The notes below the pieces were generated by a model. It saw only the letters and a list, made by a program, of their open reading frames with translations, was not told the DNA's origin and searched no databases. 64,000 nucleotides of DNA from Thiothrix litoralis (GTDB lineage: Bacteria > Pseudomonadota > Gammaproteobacteria > Thiotrichales > Thiotrichaceae): positions 3,748,501 to 3,812,500 of the forward strand of contig NZ_CP072801.1 of assembly GCF_017901135.1 (NCBI RefSeq), written 5' to 3'. Within the stretch, counting starts at the first letter, position 1. Every line of letters starts with the position of its first letter. Positions 38,594-47,460 of the stretch are shown in pieces. The position numbers and the translations under genes are program-made.

Positions 38594-38636
38594 GACACAA
38601 TATATATAGTTTACATAACATTTCGAGGAGAACGAC

Positions 38637-39701
38637 ATGGCTTTGATTTCATTGCGCCAATTACTGGATCATGCGGCTGAAAACAGCTACGGGATGCCAG
38701 CATTCAACGTTAACAACATGGAGCAAATCCACGCGATCATGCAAGCGGCGGATGCGTGCAACTCCCCGGTTATTCTGCAAGGTTCCGCTGGTGCGCGTTC
38801 TTACGCAGGCGAACCGTTCCTGCGTCATCTGGTACTGGCGGCGGTCGAAATGTACCCGCATATCCCGGTTGTTATGCATCAGGATCACGGCTCTGAGCCA
38901 GCAGTTTGCTTCCGTTCCATCCAGTCCGGCTTCTCATCGGTCATGATGGACGGCTCCCTGATGGCTGACGCAAAAACCCCTTCCAGCTACGAATACAACG
39001 TGGAAACGACCCGTAAAGTGGTTGAACTGGCGCACGCTTGCGGCGTTTCTGTTGAAGGCGAATTGGGTTGCTTGGGTTCACTGGAAACCGGCATGATGGG
39101 TGAAGAAGACGGCCACGGCGCAGAAGGCGTGCTGGATCATTCCATGTTGTTGACTGACCCAGAAGAAGCGGCTGACTTCGTGCGCAAGACGGGTGTTGAC
39201 GCGCTGGCAATTGCTATCGGTACGTCTCACGGTGCATACAAGTTCACCAAGAAGCCTACTGGCAACGTACTGCGTATTGACCGCGTGAAAGAAATCCATG
39301 CACGTATCCCAACCGTTCACTTGGTTATGCACGGTTCTTCTTCTGTGCCAGAAGACTGGCTCGAAATCATTAACAACTACGGCGGCGACATGGGTCAAAC
39401 CTACGGCGTACCGGTTTCTGAAATCGTTGAAGGCATCAAGCACGGCGTGCGTAAAGTCAACATCGACACTGACCTGCGTATGGCATCCACAGGTGCAATC
39501 CGTAAGCACTTGCATGACAACAAGGCTAACTTTGACCCACGTAAGTTCCTGAAAGAAGCGACTGGCGCGATGAAAGGCATCTGCCAAGACCGCTTTGAAG
39601 CGTTTGGTTGTGCAGGCATGGCTGACAAGATCAAGCCTGTGTCACTGGAAGTGATGTTCGGTCAATACAAAGCTGGCAAACTCGACCCGAAAGTGTCTTG
39701 A
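38637..39701 (+). CDS. fba: Class II fructose-1,6-bisphosphate aldolase (Calvin-cycle type)
   Basis: 354 residues; RBS CGAGGAG. Zinc ligands and active-site motifs: [65 protein letters not shown] and [14 protein letters not shown]. The long insertion and C-terminus fit the CbbA-type enzymes that act on fructose- and sedoheptulose-bisphosphates. Ends the carbon cluster at a terminator; works with Pfp and Tkt in the regenerative phase. Confidence 0.95.
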   Translation: MALISLRQLLDHAAENSYGMPAFNVNNMEQIHAIMQAADACNSPVILQGSAGARSYAGEPFLRHLVLAAVEMYPHIPVVMHQDHGSEPAVCFRSIQSGFSSVMMDGSLMADAKTPSSYEYNVETTRKVVELAHACGVSVEGELGCLGSLETGMMGEEDGHGAEGVLDHSMLLTDPEEAADFVRKTGVDALAIAIGTSHGAYKFTKKPTGNVLRIDRVKEIHARIPTVHLVMHGSSSVPEDWLEIINNYGGDMGQTYGVPVSEIVEGIKHGVRKVNIDTDLRMASTGAIRKHLHDNKANFDPRKFLKEATGAMKGICQDRFEAFGCAGMADKIKPVSLEVMFGQYKAGKLDPKVS

Positions 39702-39718
39702 TGTTCAGCGTGTAAAAC

Positions 39719-39752
39719 CTAAAAAAAGGGGCTTCGTGCCCCTTTTTTTAGG
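39719..39752 (+). terminator. Terminator after fba
   Basis: AAAAAAAGGGGC, loop TTCG, TGCCCCTTTTTTTA: symmetrical and probably bidirectional, marking the end of the core metabolic block. The accessory island starts right after it. Confidence 0.93.
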
Positions 39753-39785
39753 TGAGTGAGGTATTTGGAGTGTTTGGGCATGACG

Positions 39786-39969
39786 TTAAACCTGCCAGTC
39801 GGTCAGCCGCAGGTTGGCGACACGTTCAAATTCACAGGTGTTGTTTGTCACCAGTACAGCATCATGTGCCCGCGCAATGGCTGCGATCAGCATGTCATTT
39901 AGACCGATCAGCTTGCCTTGGCGGCTTAGGTCGGCACGGATTTGGGCGTATTCTTGCGATACACCATGC
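39786..39969 (-). pseudogene. Remnant of a VapC-type PIN-domain toxin (C-terminal third)
   Basis: Translation of the minus strand gives EYAQIRADLSRQGKLIGLND and, further on, DMLIAAIARAHDAVLVTNN and FERVANLRLTDWQV before the stop at 39786-39788. These are the last PIN motifs (the D-x-x-I-A-A metal Asp and the VTNN...FxRV segment). An in-frame TAG occurs just upstream at about 39970 and the N-terminal half is missing, with the next gene fragment beginning there. No antitoxin remains. Confidence 0.8.
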
Positions 39970-39982
39970 TACATCGAGGAGG

Positions 39983-40639
39983 TTACGCTGCCGCCTCTTC
40001 CTTTGTTGCCTTTAGCGCAGCACTTTTGAGGTGCTCTTTAAAGTTAATGCCTTGATCAGCCAGTTTCAAAAAGTCGCCTGATTCATCTTTTTTGGTAAAT
40101 TGTAAAAACCACCCAATAATCTGGGGACCCGGTATCTTGATAACTACCCGGTTATTGTTGGATGCCGCTGTTGAGCTTGAGCTTTTAGATTTTGCACTTC
40201 CACTATTGTCACCATTGCTAGCCCACCAACCACCACCGCCGGAGCTGGAACTCTCAGTGCTGCTTTTTTTGTCGGTGCTGGATGACTCTGCATTTTCCGT
40301 GATGATGGTAATATCTTTTGCGATGAGGAAAGCAACTGGGTAATTGGCTAATTTGGAGTCCTGAATGTGATCCCTCATTTTACTTACTTTGTCATGCTCA
40401 CCACTTGCAAAAGCCTCTTCAATGTCATCTTTGTTCAAGCCTGTATTCACTTTCAAACCAGGTGCAATGTGGTGGAAGGCTTTGCTCATTGAGAAAATAC
40501 CAGGGTTAAACCATCCCCCTCTGTCTATGGTTACTTTGGTGACCCGTAAGCCAATTTTTATCGACTCTCTGGATTCACGGGTTTCTACGACGGAAGTTGC
40601 CTGGGAGGTGGTTGTTTTATTGACGCTATGCCAGTACCC
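39983..40639 (-). pseudogene. C-terminal fragment of an unknown protein cut by the IS4-family element
   Basis: The open frame runs on into the IS (apparent GTG start at 40648 lies in the terminal repeat), so the true N-terminus is lost at 40639/40640. About 215 residues remain: a beta-rich part (GLRVTKVTIDRGGWFNPGIF), helical stretches (SGEHDKVSKMRDHIQ), YPVAFLIAKDITIITENAES, a Ser/Gly low-complexity linker (SSTDKKSSTESSSSGGGG) and RVVIKIPGPQIIGWFLQF near the end, closing with KATKEEAAA. Not recognised. Could still be expressed from an IS promoter, but probably non-functional. Confidence 0.55.
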
Positions 40640-41892
40640 TCTGTACACGACAAAACCACTAACCCCTTGATTTAGCTAGGCTGTCAGTTCATTAATGAAA
40701 GTCCATCGCCCCTATGTTCCACTCTCAAGTCTACACAGGAGAGCGGAATGGATCTGAGCGACGGACTGAGGGACAGTTTAAAAGCCCATCTGGGTTGGGG
40801 CAAGCCCCGGCTTGATTGTTTTGTTGGCATGTTGCTGGGTTTATTCCGGCTCAAGCAGATCAACCTGACGCAACTCGCGTTGGCGTTTGCCAGCGATGCA
40901 GACCCCCGCTCCCGCTACCGTCGCCTGCAACGGTTTTTTGCCCTCGTCTGGTTTGATTATGATGCCATTGCGCGGTTACAGATGGGATTCTTCGGCTTTC
41001 CGGGAAAAAAATACCACCTCACCCTCGACCGGACGAACTGGCAGTTGGGCAAAGCCAACCTCAACATTCTGACGTTGGGTGTTGTGTATAAAGGGACAGC
41101 GATCCCGGTGTATTGGCTGGTGCTGAACAAGAAGGGCAACTCTAACCAGCGTGAACGCATCGCCTTGTTGAACCGCTTCATCAGCCAATTTGGGCGGGAT
41201 AACATCCTCGGTATCCTGGGCGATAGGGAGTTCATCGGTGAACACTGGTGGAAATGGCTGACCCGGCATCAGATACCTTTCTTGATGCGGATCAAGGAAA
41301 ACCAGTTGATGACCAACCGCCAAGGGCATCAGCAAAACATGCACTCACGTTTCAAGGACTTGAAGCAAGGGCAGCACCGTTTCCTGAGAAAAACCTTCCG
41401 CGTCAGCGGGCAGTGGGTTTGGCTCAGCGGCATGAAGTTAGACAGCGGGGAACTGCTGGTGTTGGCGGCGAACCAACCGTTTCGTGACCCTTTCGGCACT
41501 TACCGCTTGCGTTGGGAGATCGAAAACCTGTTCCAATGCCTGAAAGGGCGCGGCTTCCATTGGGAAGATACGCGCTTGACCCACTATCGCCGTATCAAGA
41601 AAGTCATGGCCTTGCTCGCCATTGGATTCTGCTGGGCGCACAAGGTGGGCGAATGGAAACACCGCTTCATCAGGCCACTGACCATCAAAAAACACGGGCG
41701 GCCTGAACAGAGTTTGTTCCGCTATGGGTTGGATGTTTTGACCAACAGTTTGTTGCATGGCTTTCGCCGGACAGAGGATGCCATCAGGTTATGGGTGCTG
41801 TTTTTATGGCCTCCTGACTTGATCACTACCCAAGATGGAAGGGTAATTTTGATCTTGAAAATCGAGGATTAGGAAAATTGTCGTGTACAGAG
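40640..41892. mobile_element. IS4-family insertion sequence
   Basis: Terminal inverted repeats begin CTCTGTACACGACAA at 40640 and, reverse-complemented, at 41892; about 15 bp match exactly, then imperfectly (CTAA). One transposase gene fills the inside. No direct target duplication is seen (left flank ends CCAGTACC, right flank starts ATGAGGCT), and the two flanks carry unrelated truncated genes, so the flanks were probably joined by an IS-mediated deletion or recombination between copies. Confidence 0.85.
40748..41872 (+). CDS. IS4-family DDE transposase
   Basis: 374 residues. The acidic triad is visible: D in LTLDRTNW (about 98), D in ILGDREFIG, and E in the Y-x2-R-x3-E-x6-K signature YRLRWEIENLFQCLK, which is diagnostic of the IS4 family. 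N-terminal helix-turn-helix-like segment KQINLTQLALAFASD. Length and frame look intact, so the element may be active. RBS region CAGGAGAG before ATG. Confidence 0.93.
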   Translation: MDLSDGLRDSLKAHLGWGKPRLDCFVGMLLGLFRLKQINLTQLALAFASDADPRSRYRRLQRFFALVWFDYDAIARLQMGFFGFPGKKYHLTLDRTNWQLGKANLNILTLGVVYKGTAIPVYWLVLNKKGNSNQRERIALLNRFISQFGRDNILGILGDREFIGEHWWKWLTRHQIPFLMRIKENQLMTNRQGHQQNMHSRFKDLKQGQHRFLRKTFRVSGQWVWLSGMKLDSGELLVLAANQPFRDPFGTYRLRWEIENLFQCLKGRGFHWEDTRLTHYRRIKKVMALLAIGFCWAHKVGEWKHRFIRPLTIKKHGRPEQSLFRYGLDVLTNSLLHGFRRTEDAIRLWVLFLWPPDLITTQDGRVILILKIED

Positions 41893-42173
41893 ATGAGGCT
41901 ATGGAGCAGTATGAGAAAGCAGTACCGCTATATGAACGTGCTTTAGGCATTAAAGAAAAAACTCTCGGCAAGGATCATTCAGATGTTGCTACCAGTCTCA
42001 ACAACCTCGCTGCGTTGTATTCTTCACAGGGGCAGTACAGTGAGGCAGTTCCGTTATTCGAGCGAGCCTTACATATTGTTGAGAACCGTTTAGGCAAAGA
42101 TCACCCCGATACTAAATCCGTGCGGGCAAACCATGAAGCGTTGTTGGAAAAAATGAAGCAGGCGCAGCGTTAA
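41893..42173 (+). pseudogene. 3' fragment of a kinesin-light-chain-like TPR gene
   Basis: About 93 residues remain after the IS end: EQYEKAVPLYERALGIKEKTLGKDH and YSEAVPLFERALHIVENRLGKDHPDT (quoted in part) are two TPR units of the 42-residue kinesin-light-chain type, ending HEALLEKMKQAQR. The frame is open into the IS terminal repeat at a GTG (41883), so the 5' part is missing. An in-frame ATG remains near 41901. Comparable TPR proteins often form the C-terminal half of NTPase-TPR regulators. Confidence 0.75.
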
Positions 42174-42365
42174 CCACGCGGGTAGAGATCCAAACTACCT
42201 TCACCCCATCACTCACCAGCAGCCCACGCCGACAACTTCGGCAAGCGTGCAATCTCCGGCAACGGCAAATAGCCTTGCACTCAAACGGCGTTTTGCGTTG
42301 CAAGGTTACGAAGCCCATATACTTCTGCCAGTGAATTTTGTATGCGTATACGCTATCATAACAAC

Positions 42366-42800
42366 ATGATAGTCACACTCGATACCAATGTACTACTGGC
42401 AGCATTGATCAGCGCAAACGGTGCGTCACATTTCATTTTGAATCTGATTTTAGAAGAAAAAATCAGGCTTGCACTGTCTACGTCAGTGGTTTTGGAATAC
42501 GACGACGTACTCAAACGCCCCGACATCCAAGCCTTGCACCATCTGAGTATTGCAGACGTTGATGACATCGTGGATACCTTGCTGTTATTAGCGCGAAAAC
42601 ATGCGATTTACTATCGGCTACGCCCTAACTTGGTGGATGAAGGCGACAACCTGATATTTGAATGTGCGTTTACCAGTAATAGCGATTATTTGATTACATC
42701 CAATATCAGAGACTTTACCAACGCGGAATGGCGCGGTGCAGCCTTCGAGGTTGTAACCCCCAGTGATTTTTGCAAACGATGGAGAAGCACCCATGAGTGA
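42366..42800 (+). CDS. PIN-family toxin (COG1569-like), toxin-first TA pair
   Basis: 144 residues from ATG 42366; an ATG at 42342 would add 8 residues. PIN ribonuclease motifs: VTLDTNVLLAAL (first Asp), LEYDDVLKR (Glu/Asp), DEGDNLIFECAFTSNSDYLITSNIRDF (second acidic cluster). Predicted Mg-dependent RNase toxin. A palindrome GCGTATACGC at 42344-42353 may be an operator. The downstream antitoxin-like gene overlaps its end by 8 bases. The 170 bases before it (42174-42341) hold no recognisable gene. Confidence 0.88.
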   Translation: MIVTLDTNVLLAALISANGASHFILNLILEEKIRLALSTSVVLEYDDVLKRPDIQALHHLSIADVDDIVDTLLLLARKHAIYYRLRPNLVDEGDNLIFECAFTSNSDYLITSNIRDFTNAEWRGAAFEVVTPSDFCKRWRSTHE

Positions 42801-43071
42801 ATCTTGCTTAGGCAATAAAACACAAGTTGTCACCTTGCGCGTACCCAGTGAGCTAAAAAATCGTTTGGAACAACAGGCGAAATTTCAAGGGGTTTCGTTG
42901 AATAACCTTGCCAACTACCTGCTGACAACACAACTGAGCCAGCTTGAAACCCTGGCGAGTATTGAGCAGCGCTTGCGCACTAAAAACCTCAGTAACTTGA
43001 AGCAAAAAATCGCGTTACTGTTGGATAAAGTGCCACACAATCCTAACGTGCCAGAGTGGGATCAGTTGTGA
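42793..43071 (+). CDS. Arc/CopG-like antitoxin partner
   Basis: 92 residues from ATG 42793 with GGAGAAG as RBS. QVVTLRVPSELKNRLEQQAKF and QGVSLNNLANYLLTTQLSQL (quoted in two parts) form a ribbon-helix-helix, as in Arc/HicB-type antitoxins; the C-terminal 40 residues (LKQKIALLLDKVPHNPNVP) would bind the toxin. Start overlaps the PIN gene stop, so translation is coupled. Toxin before antitoxin is the less usual order. Confidence 0.82.
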   Translation: MSESCLGNKTQVVTLRVPSELKNRLEQQAKFQGVSLNNLANYLLTTQLSQLETLASIEQRLRTKNLSNLKQKIALLLDKVPHNPNVPEWDQL

Positions 43072-43097
43072 TTGTAATATTTCTAGTCAGTATCATT

Positions 43098-43376
43098 CCC
43101 CAGCAATCACTAACGCCTTGTCGATCAGCTTGGGGCTGAGATGAGCATCGGTTTGCTGAATGATTTGCAGATACGGTTTAATGGTAGGAATGAGCTAATT
43201 TTCTTTGGCTAACAACAGGCTATAGCAACCAGTGGAGAGGTATCGGCAATAACCAGCATCAGCAGGCTAACCGAAAATCAGCCAGCTCGGCTTCCAAGTC
43301 TTCGGGCGTGTAGTTGATGGTCGGAATGTCGTGTTTTTTGCACTCTGCCATGAAGGTGTAAGGTGCTTTCTCCATT
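43098..43376 (-). pseudogene. Decayed copy of the DUF3368/UPF0175 toxin-antitoxin pair
   Basis: Near-identical in blocks to 57170-57925: 43098-43220 matches the 3' end of the DUF3368 gene, then about 300 bases are missing; 43221-43352 matches the DUF3368 5' end and UPF0175 3' end; then about 175 bases are missing before the Lrp 3' end. Two internal deletions have removed both coding frames. This covers the otherwise gene-free stretch 43072-43376. Confidence 0.9.
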
Positions 43377-43844
43377 CTATAGCGGCAAGGCGGTCTTATC
43401 CACCACCCGGCGCAGCACAAAGCTGGAATGCACCCCGCTCACACCCGGTATCCGCGTAATGCGGTTGAGCAGCAATTCCTGAAACGCATCCATATCCTTG
43501 ACCACCACCTTGAGCTGGTAATCGGCGGACTGCCCGGTGATCAGCAGGCATTCGAGCACTTCGGGGATGTCGGCGATACGCGCTTCAAAGGTGTTGAAAC
43601 GTTCCGGGGTGTGCTGATCCATCGAGATGTGGATCAAGGCCATCAGCGACAGGCCGAGCTTTTTCGCATCCAGCAAGGCTCGGTAGCCAGTGATGAAACC
43701 GGCCTCCTCCAGTATGCGTACCCGGCGCAGGCAGGGCGAGGGGGAAAGGCCGATACTGTCAGCCAAGTCTTGATTGCTGATGCTGCCGTTGTTTTGCAGG
43801 GTGCGGAGGATGTGCCAGTCGTAGCGGTCGAGTTCTGTGGTCAT
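43377..43844 (-). CDS. Lrp/AsnC-family transcriptional regulator
   Basis: 155 residues from ATG 43844; the longer frame to 43886 has no RBS. N-terminal winged helix WHILRTLQNNGSISNQDLAD...LSPSPCLRRVRILEEAG (about 8-50), then the RAM/AsnC effector domain (LMALIHISMD, ECLLITGQSADYQLKVVVKD, RIPGVSGVHSSFVLRRV). Controls amino-acid genes, probably leuA to which it was likely once adjacent and divergent: a chimeric copy of both genes' 3' ends is at 57928-58614. The hsd operon now separates them by 7 kb. Confidence 0.93.
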   Translation of the reverse strand: MTTELDRYDWHILRTLQNNGSISNQDLADSIGLSPSPCLRRVRILEEAGFITGYRALLDAKKLGLSLMALIHISMDQHTPERFNTFEARIADIPEVLECLLITGQSADYQLKVVVKDMDAFQELLLNRITRIPGVSGVHSSFVLRRVVDKTALPL

Positions 43845-43907
43845 GCTTGCTGTTCCTGCGGCGCGATTTTGGGCATAGCGCAGCAAGAAACCCTGTGCTG
43901 ATACTGA

Positions 43908-45527
43908 TTAGCTTGCAGCATGGCGCTTCTTTCCCGTGTGCTGTTGTGTGCGTTGTGCCTGAATGCGCTTCAAGAGTTCTGCGGCGGGTTCATCGTCCGG
44001 GTCTTGCGGCACCAGCTCACCCCGGAACGCCTTCACCAACACCGCTTGCGTTAGGCGATCCAGCCGCTGTTTCGCCGCCTTGTACTGCTTCTCCACCGAA
44101 TCCGCCAGCGCAAACAACGACTCCACCCGCCGCACAATCTCCCCCTGCTCTTCAATATTCGGTAACAGTATCTTTTGTTCTTTTATATCCTTGCCAGAAA
44201 TTCCTTTTTGACCTGACGTGGTTTTTACGCAGTCAGTTACCGACCGTCTAGCTTCAGATGATGCGAAATAAAGTTCAGCATATTCAGGTAGAACTTCATG
44301 AGTCAATCTAACTCGCATCAGCTTATCTGGATAAAGCAAATATTCATGTTTTAGCTCACGAACTAAACCACAGACACCAACAAACTCCAGACTGCCGTTG
44401 TAGCGTGTAAACAGCAAGTCGCCAACTTTAATCTTGTATGTATCTAGTGTCTTTTTTTCGCAAGCTAAATACCGAATGTCATCTTGGAAGACTTTTCCCG
44501 ATCTTATAGCATTAATTCTAAGAATTGGATAACCTTCAGCATTTTCATTCGGCTTAGGTGATAACCCATTTTTCAACTCAAGAATTAAGCCTCCAAAAAT
44601 CCGCTCTGCATAATCACAATCCTCATCCTCCCGCCACTCCCGCGTCAACTCTCCCGAAGTCGCCGCAGCCAACACCGCTTGCCGGAAGCGTTTCAGCAGG
44701 GTAGGGATTTTTTCCAGCCGAGCCTGAGCGTTGTCGACTTTGTCGAGAATGCTGTCGAGTTTATTGGCTATGCGGATTTGTTCGGGGAGGGGGGCAAGAA
44801 TAAATGGTGCTTCTTTTCCTTGTTTTGTACCCAATCGCGGCATATTTACGCCATAAGACATTTCATTTACATATTCGATGAATTTTTTGCTTTTAAGATT
44901 GTAAAACAAATATCTACTATCTAAGTAATCACTTCTCTTTAAGGGAATGATTTCAGTTGAACAATAACCGCTTTGATTCGCGATGATCACTTTGTCGAGA
45001 TAAGGGCGTAATTTCCCATAAAGCACATCGCCTTCGCTGAATTTATTTTTGGTGCTTTTAGATTGACGTTCAGCATAAGTTGCTTTGGTAATTAATTTGG
45101 ATTTACCTTTTTCAATATCCTCAAGCTCTAAAACCCAAGCATCATCTTCAATTACTGATGACTCAACTTTTGTGGTGCTACCGTAATCAGCAACATCACC
45201 CAAAGTGGTTTCAATCCAGCCGGGGGGGAGTTGGCTGCTCGAAGAAACCCCTCCTAGCCTCCCCTTATCAGGGGAGGGATAAGAGGGCGCGGATTCTTCG
45301 CTCCCTTCCCTGATAAGGGGAGGGTTGGGGAGGGGTTTCTTTATAGACCCAGCATCTTGTCCATTTCGGCGGCTGACTGCTGCATCTCCTTCTTCAATGA
45401 TTCGATCTCTGACGGCTTGAGCCGGTTTGTCATTGGCGAGATGACGCGCTTCACTTTCCGTGAGCGCATCAGAACCATAACCCTTTGCTTTCTTGGAATC
45501 ATGTTCAATGTCACCATGCTTTGTCAT
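43908..45527 (-). CDS. hsdS: Type I restriction-modification specificity subunit, with palindromic element inside the frame
   Basis: 539 residues from ATG 45527, starting just past the hsdM stop. Residues about 1-62 are an extra charged domain (TKHGDIEHDSKKAKGYGSD...). About 63-95 is translated repeat DNA (KKPLPNPPLIREG...YPSPDKGRLGG). The HsdS proper follows: TRD1 from LPPGWIETTLGDVADYG, central conserved helix LPEQIRIANKLDSILDKVDNAQARL (in part), TRD2, and the C-terminal conserved helix (EEQGEIVRRVESLFALADSVE) with AFRGELVPQDP. It recognises the DNA target for HsdM and HsdR. Confidence 0.93.
   Translation of the reverse strand: MTKHGDIEHDSKKAKGYGSDALTESEARHLANDKPAQAVRDRIIEEGDAAVSRRNGQDAGSIKKPLPNPPLIREGSEESAPSYPSPDKGRLGGVSSSSQLPPGWIETTLGDVADYGSTTKVESSVIEDDAWVLELEDIEKGKSKLITKATYAERQSKSTKNKFSEGDVLYGKLRPYLDKVIIANQSGYCSTEIIPLKRSDYLDSRYLFYNLKSKKFIEYVNEMSYGVNMPRLGTKQGKEAPFILAPLPEQIRIANKLDSILDKVDNAQARLEKIPTLLKRFRQAVLAAATSGELTREWREDEDCDYAERIFGGLILELKNGLSPKPNENAEGYPILRINAIRSGKVFQDDIRYLACEKKTLDTYKIKVGDLLFTRYNGSLEFVGVCGLVRELKHEYLLYPDKLMRVRLTHEVLPEYAELYFASSEARRSVTDCVKTTSGQKGISGKDIKEQKILLPNIEEQGEIVRRVESLFALADSVEKQYKAAKQRLDRLTQAVLVKAFRGELVPQDPDDEPAAELLKRIQAQRTQQHTGKKRHAAS
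45241..45341. repeat. Palindromic dispersed element, copy 2, inside hsdS
   Basis: Begins GAAGAAACCCCTCCTAGCC and ends GGGGAGGGGTTTC, almost identical in both arms to 6641-6741; only the central loop differs. It is read in frame by hsdS and contains no stop in that frame. It separates the extra N-terminal domain from the first target-recognition domain. Confidence 0.88.
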
Positions 45528-45528
45528 A

Positions 45529-47022
45529 TCAAACCCCCACCGCACTGTCGTCTTCCACCACGCCCAACTCCACCAGAATCGCCTGTAATTCGCTCATCGC
45601 CCCCGCCATTTCTTCCAGCGCAGCGCTGATCAGCACATCAGGTTCAGGCAGGTTAGCGCTGTCTTCGGTGCTGTCGTCGCGTATCCACGCCAGATCGAGC
45701 GAATCGTCTTTGGCGGCAATCGCTTCCCGGCTGAAACAACGCATCCGGCAGCCCTCCACACCGTCAGGGTGGCCTGCCACAAACGCTTGCCGCGCCGCCT
45801 CATCCACGACCGTCAAATCGTCGCCGACGGCGCGGTAAAACTCCGCCAGATGGCTGGGGCTGAACACTGTGCGCTTACCAAACTGCGGCATATTCGCCCG
45901 CAAATCGTACACCCACACGTTCTGCGTATTGCCCTTGTCCTGACGCACATCCGCCGGTTTGGAGAAAAACAGCACATTGGTTTTCACCCCCGCCGCGTAA
46001 AAAATCCCGGTCGGCAGCCGCAAAATCGTGTGCAGGTTGCATTTTTCCATCAAATCCTTGCGGATTGTGCGCCCCATGCCGCTCTCAAACAGCACATTAT
46101 CCGGCAATACCACCGCCGCCCGCCCACCGGGTTTCAGCATCCGCAAATACATCAGGTGCAAAAACGCCAGTTGCTTGTTGGAAGTGTAATGCACCAAATC
46201 ATCCCGCGTCGGCACGCCCCCGCCCTGCTTGGTGCCAAACGGCGGATTCGCCAGAATCAAACTCGCCGCTGGCAACGCCCGCCCTTCATTGGAAAGGGTA
46301 TCACCAAACAAAATACCCGCGTGCTGATCATCCACCGCCAAATCGTGCAGCATCAGATTCATCATCGCCAGACGGCGCGTATCCGGCACCAGCTCCATGC
46401 CGAAAAAGGTCTTGTGCTGGTAGTTGTCGTAAGCGATTTCATCCAGCGATGCCACATCGTTATGCTCGATAATGTAATGGTGCGCACTGATCAGAAAGCC
46501 GCCTGTTCCCGCCGTCGGGTCAACGATCACATCGGCAAGCTGCGGCTTCATCAGCTCGACCATCGCATTGATCAACACCCGTGGGGTGAAATATTGCCCC
46601 GCGCCGGATTTCTTTTCCCCCGCATTGATCTCCAGCAACCCCTCGTACATATCGCCCAGCCCTTCCGCCTTGGCGCTGTACCAGTCGAGCTTGTCGATTT
46701 CCGACACCAGCTTATTGAGCGTGGCAGGCTTGCGGATCACGGTGCTGGCATTAGCGTAAATCGCCTTGGTAATCAGCGAACCGTGCGAACCAAGGTGGAT
46801 CAGCAGTTTTTTATACGCCTCCAAACGGGTCGCGGCGTTATAGCCTTCCAAATCAGACCAGCGGAAACCGGCGGGGATGTGCTCTTCCTGCCCGGTTTCA
46901 TCCACCATTTTCAGGAATACCAGATAGGTCAGCTCGTTGATGTATTCGTGATAAGTCACGCCGTCATCGCGCAGCAGGTTACACAGATTCCAGAGTTTGG
47001 CGACGAGATCTTGAGTGCTCAT
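45529..47022 (-). CDS. hsdM: Type I restriction-modification DNA methyltransferase
   Basis: 497 residues. N-terminal HsdM_N helical domain (LVAKLWNLCNLLRDDGVTYHEYINEL...), SAM motif DPTAGTGGFLISAHHYI (about 165-181) and catalytic ILANPPFGTKQGG (N6-adenine NPPF motif), followed by RAAVVLPDNVLFESG. Methylates adenine in the target set by HsdS. Preceded by a vapBC pair in the same operon. Confidence 0.96.
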   Translation of the reverse strand: MSTQDLVAKLWNLCNLLRDDGVTYHEYINELTYLVFLKMVDETGQEEHIPAGFRWSDLEGYNAATRLEAYKKLLIHLGSHGSLITKAIYANASTVIRKPATLNKLVSEIDKLDWYSAKAEGLGDMYEGLLEINAGEKKSGAGQYFTPRVLINAMVELMKPQLADVIVDPTAGTGGFLISAHHYIIEHNDVASLDEIAYDNYQHKTFFGMELVPDTRRLAMMNLMLHDLAVDDQHAGILFGDTLSNEGRALPAASLILANPPFGTKQGGGVPTRDDLVHYTSNKQLAFLHLMYLRMLKPGGRAAVVLPDNVLFESGMGRTIRKDLMEKCNLHTILRLPTGIFYAAGVKTNVLFFSKPADVRQDKGNTQNVWVYDLRANMPQFGKRTVFSPSHLAEFYRAVGDDLTVVDEAARQAFVAGHPDGVEGCRMRCFSREAIAAKDDSLDLAWIRDDSTEDSANLPEPDVLISAALEEMAGAMSELQAILVELGVVEDDSAVGV

Positions 47023-47043
47023 GGGGTTCCTGACAAAAAATGG

Positions 47044-47460
47044 TTACTTGGGGATGATGACACGCGGGGCAAGCCCTAACCGTTTGACGCGACGGGCAAA
47101 TCGACGGTCATCGAAGGAAGCCATGGCTTCGCAGTCCTGATAATGGGCATGGTGCAAAGCATCAGCAAAATCTAGCCCATCCTCCAGACCCTCAATAGCC
47201 TGCTCCACTTCTTCACGCGCCTCAATATGGATATGCGACTGCCCTAGCAAATGGCGAAAGACAGGGACAATTTCATCCGGCTCGAAGTGGTAATAACCGC
47301 GTAGCACCCACTCAAGCTCCAGCATGACCGTCTTGCTGACCTTCAATGCCTGACCGGATTCAAACAGTTGCTTGGCAGCAATCTGTTGTTTCTGGGCTTC
47401 GCCGTCATCTTCATCATGAACGTAATAGCGAGCCAGAATATTGGTATCCAATCCGATCAT
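47044..47460 (-). CDS. vapC: VapC-type PIN toxin inside the restriction operon
   Basis: 138 residues. PIN motifs: MIGLDTNILARYY (Asp5), VMLELEWVLRGYY (Glu), DGLDFADALHHAHYQ (Asp pair), MASFDDRRFARR (last Asp). Predicted tRNA/mRNA endonuclease. Start overlaps vapB by 4 bases (ATGA) and the stop lies 21 bases before hsdM, so it is transcribed with hsdR and hsdMS. Confidence 0.93.
   Translation of the reverse strand: MIGLDTNILARYYVHDEDDGEAQKQQIAAKQLFESGQALKVSKTVMLELEWVLRGYYHFEPDEIVPVFRHLLGQSHIHIEAREEVEQAIEGLEDGLDFADALHHAHYQDCEAMASFDDRRFARRVKRLGLAPRVIIPK

Noticed and set aside
39752-40015. Plus-strand ORFs over the fba-distal region
   Set aside because: Antisense to the VapC remnant, whose minus-strand translation shows PIN motifs.
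42174-42341. Possible remnant peptide (PLPEIARLPKLSAWAAGE on the minus strand)
   Set aside because: Too short to assign; no start, RBS or flanking homology could be recognised.
45769-47079. 436-codon ORF on the plus strand
   Set aside because: Antisense to hsdM, which has clear catalytic motifs.
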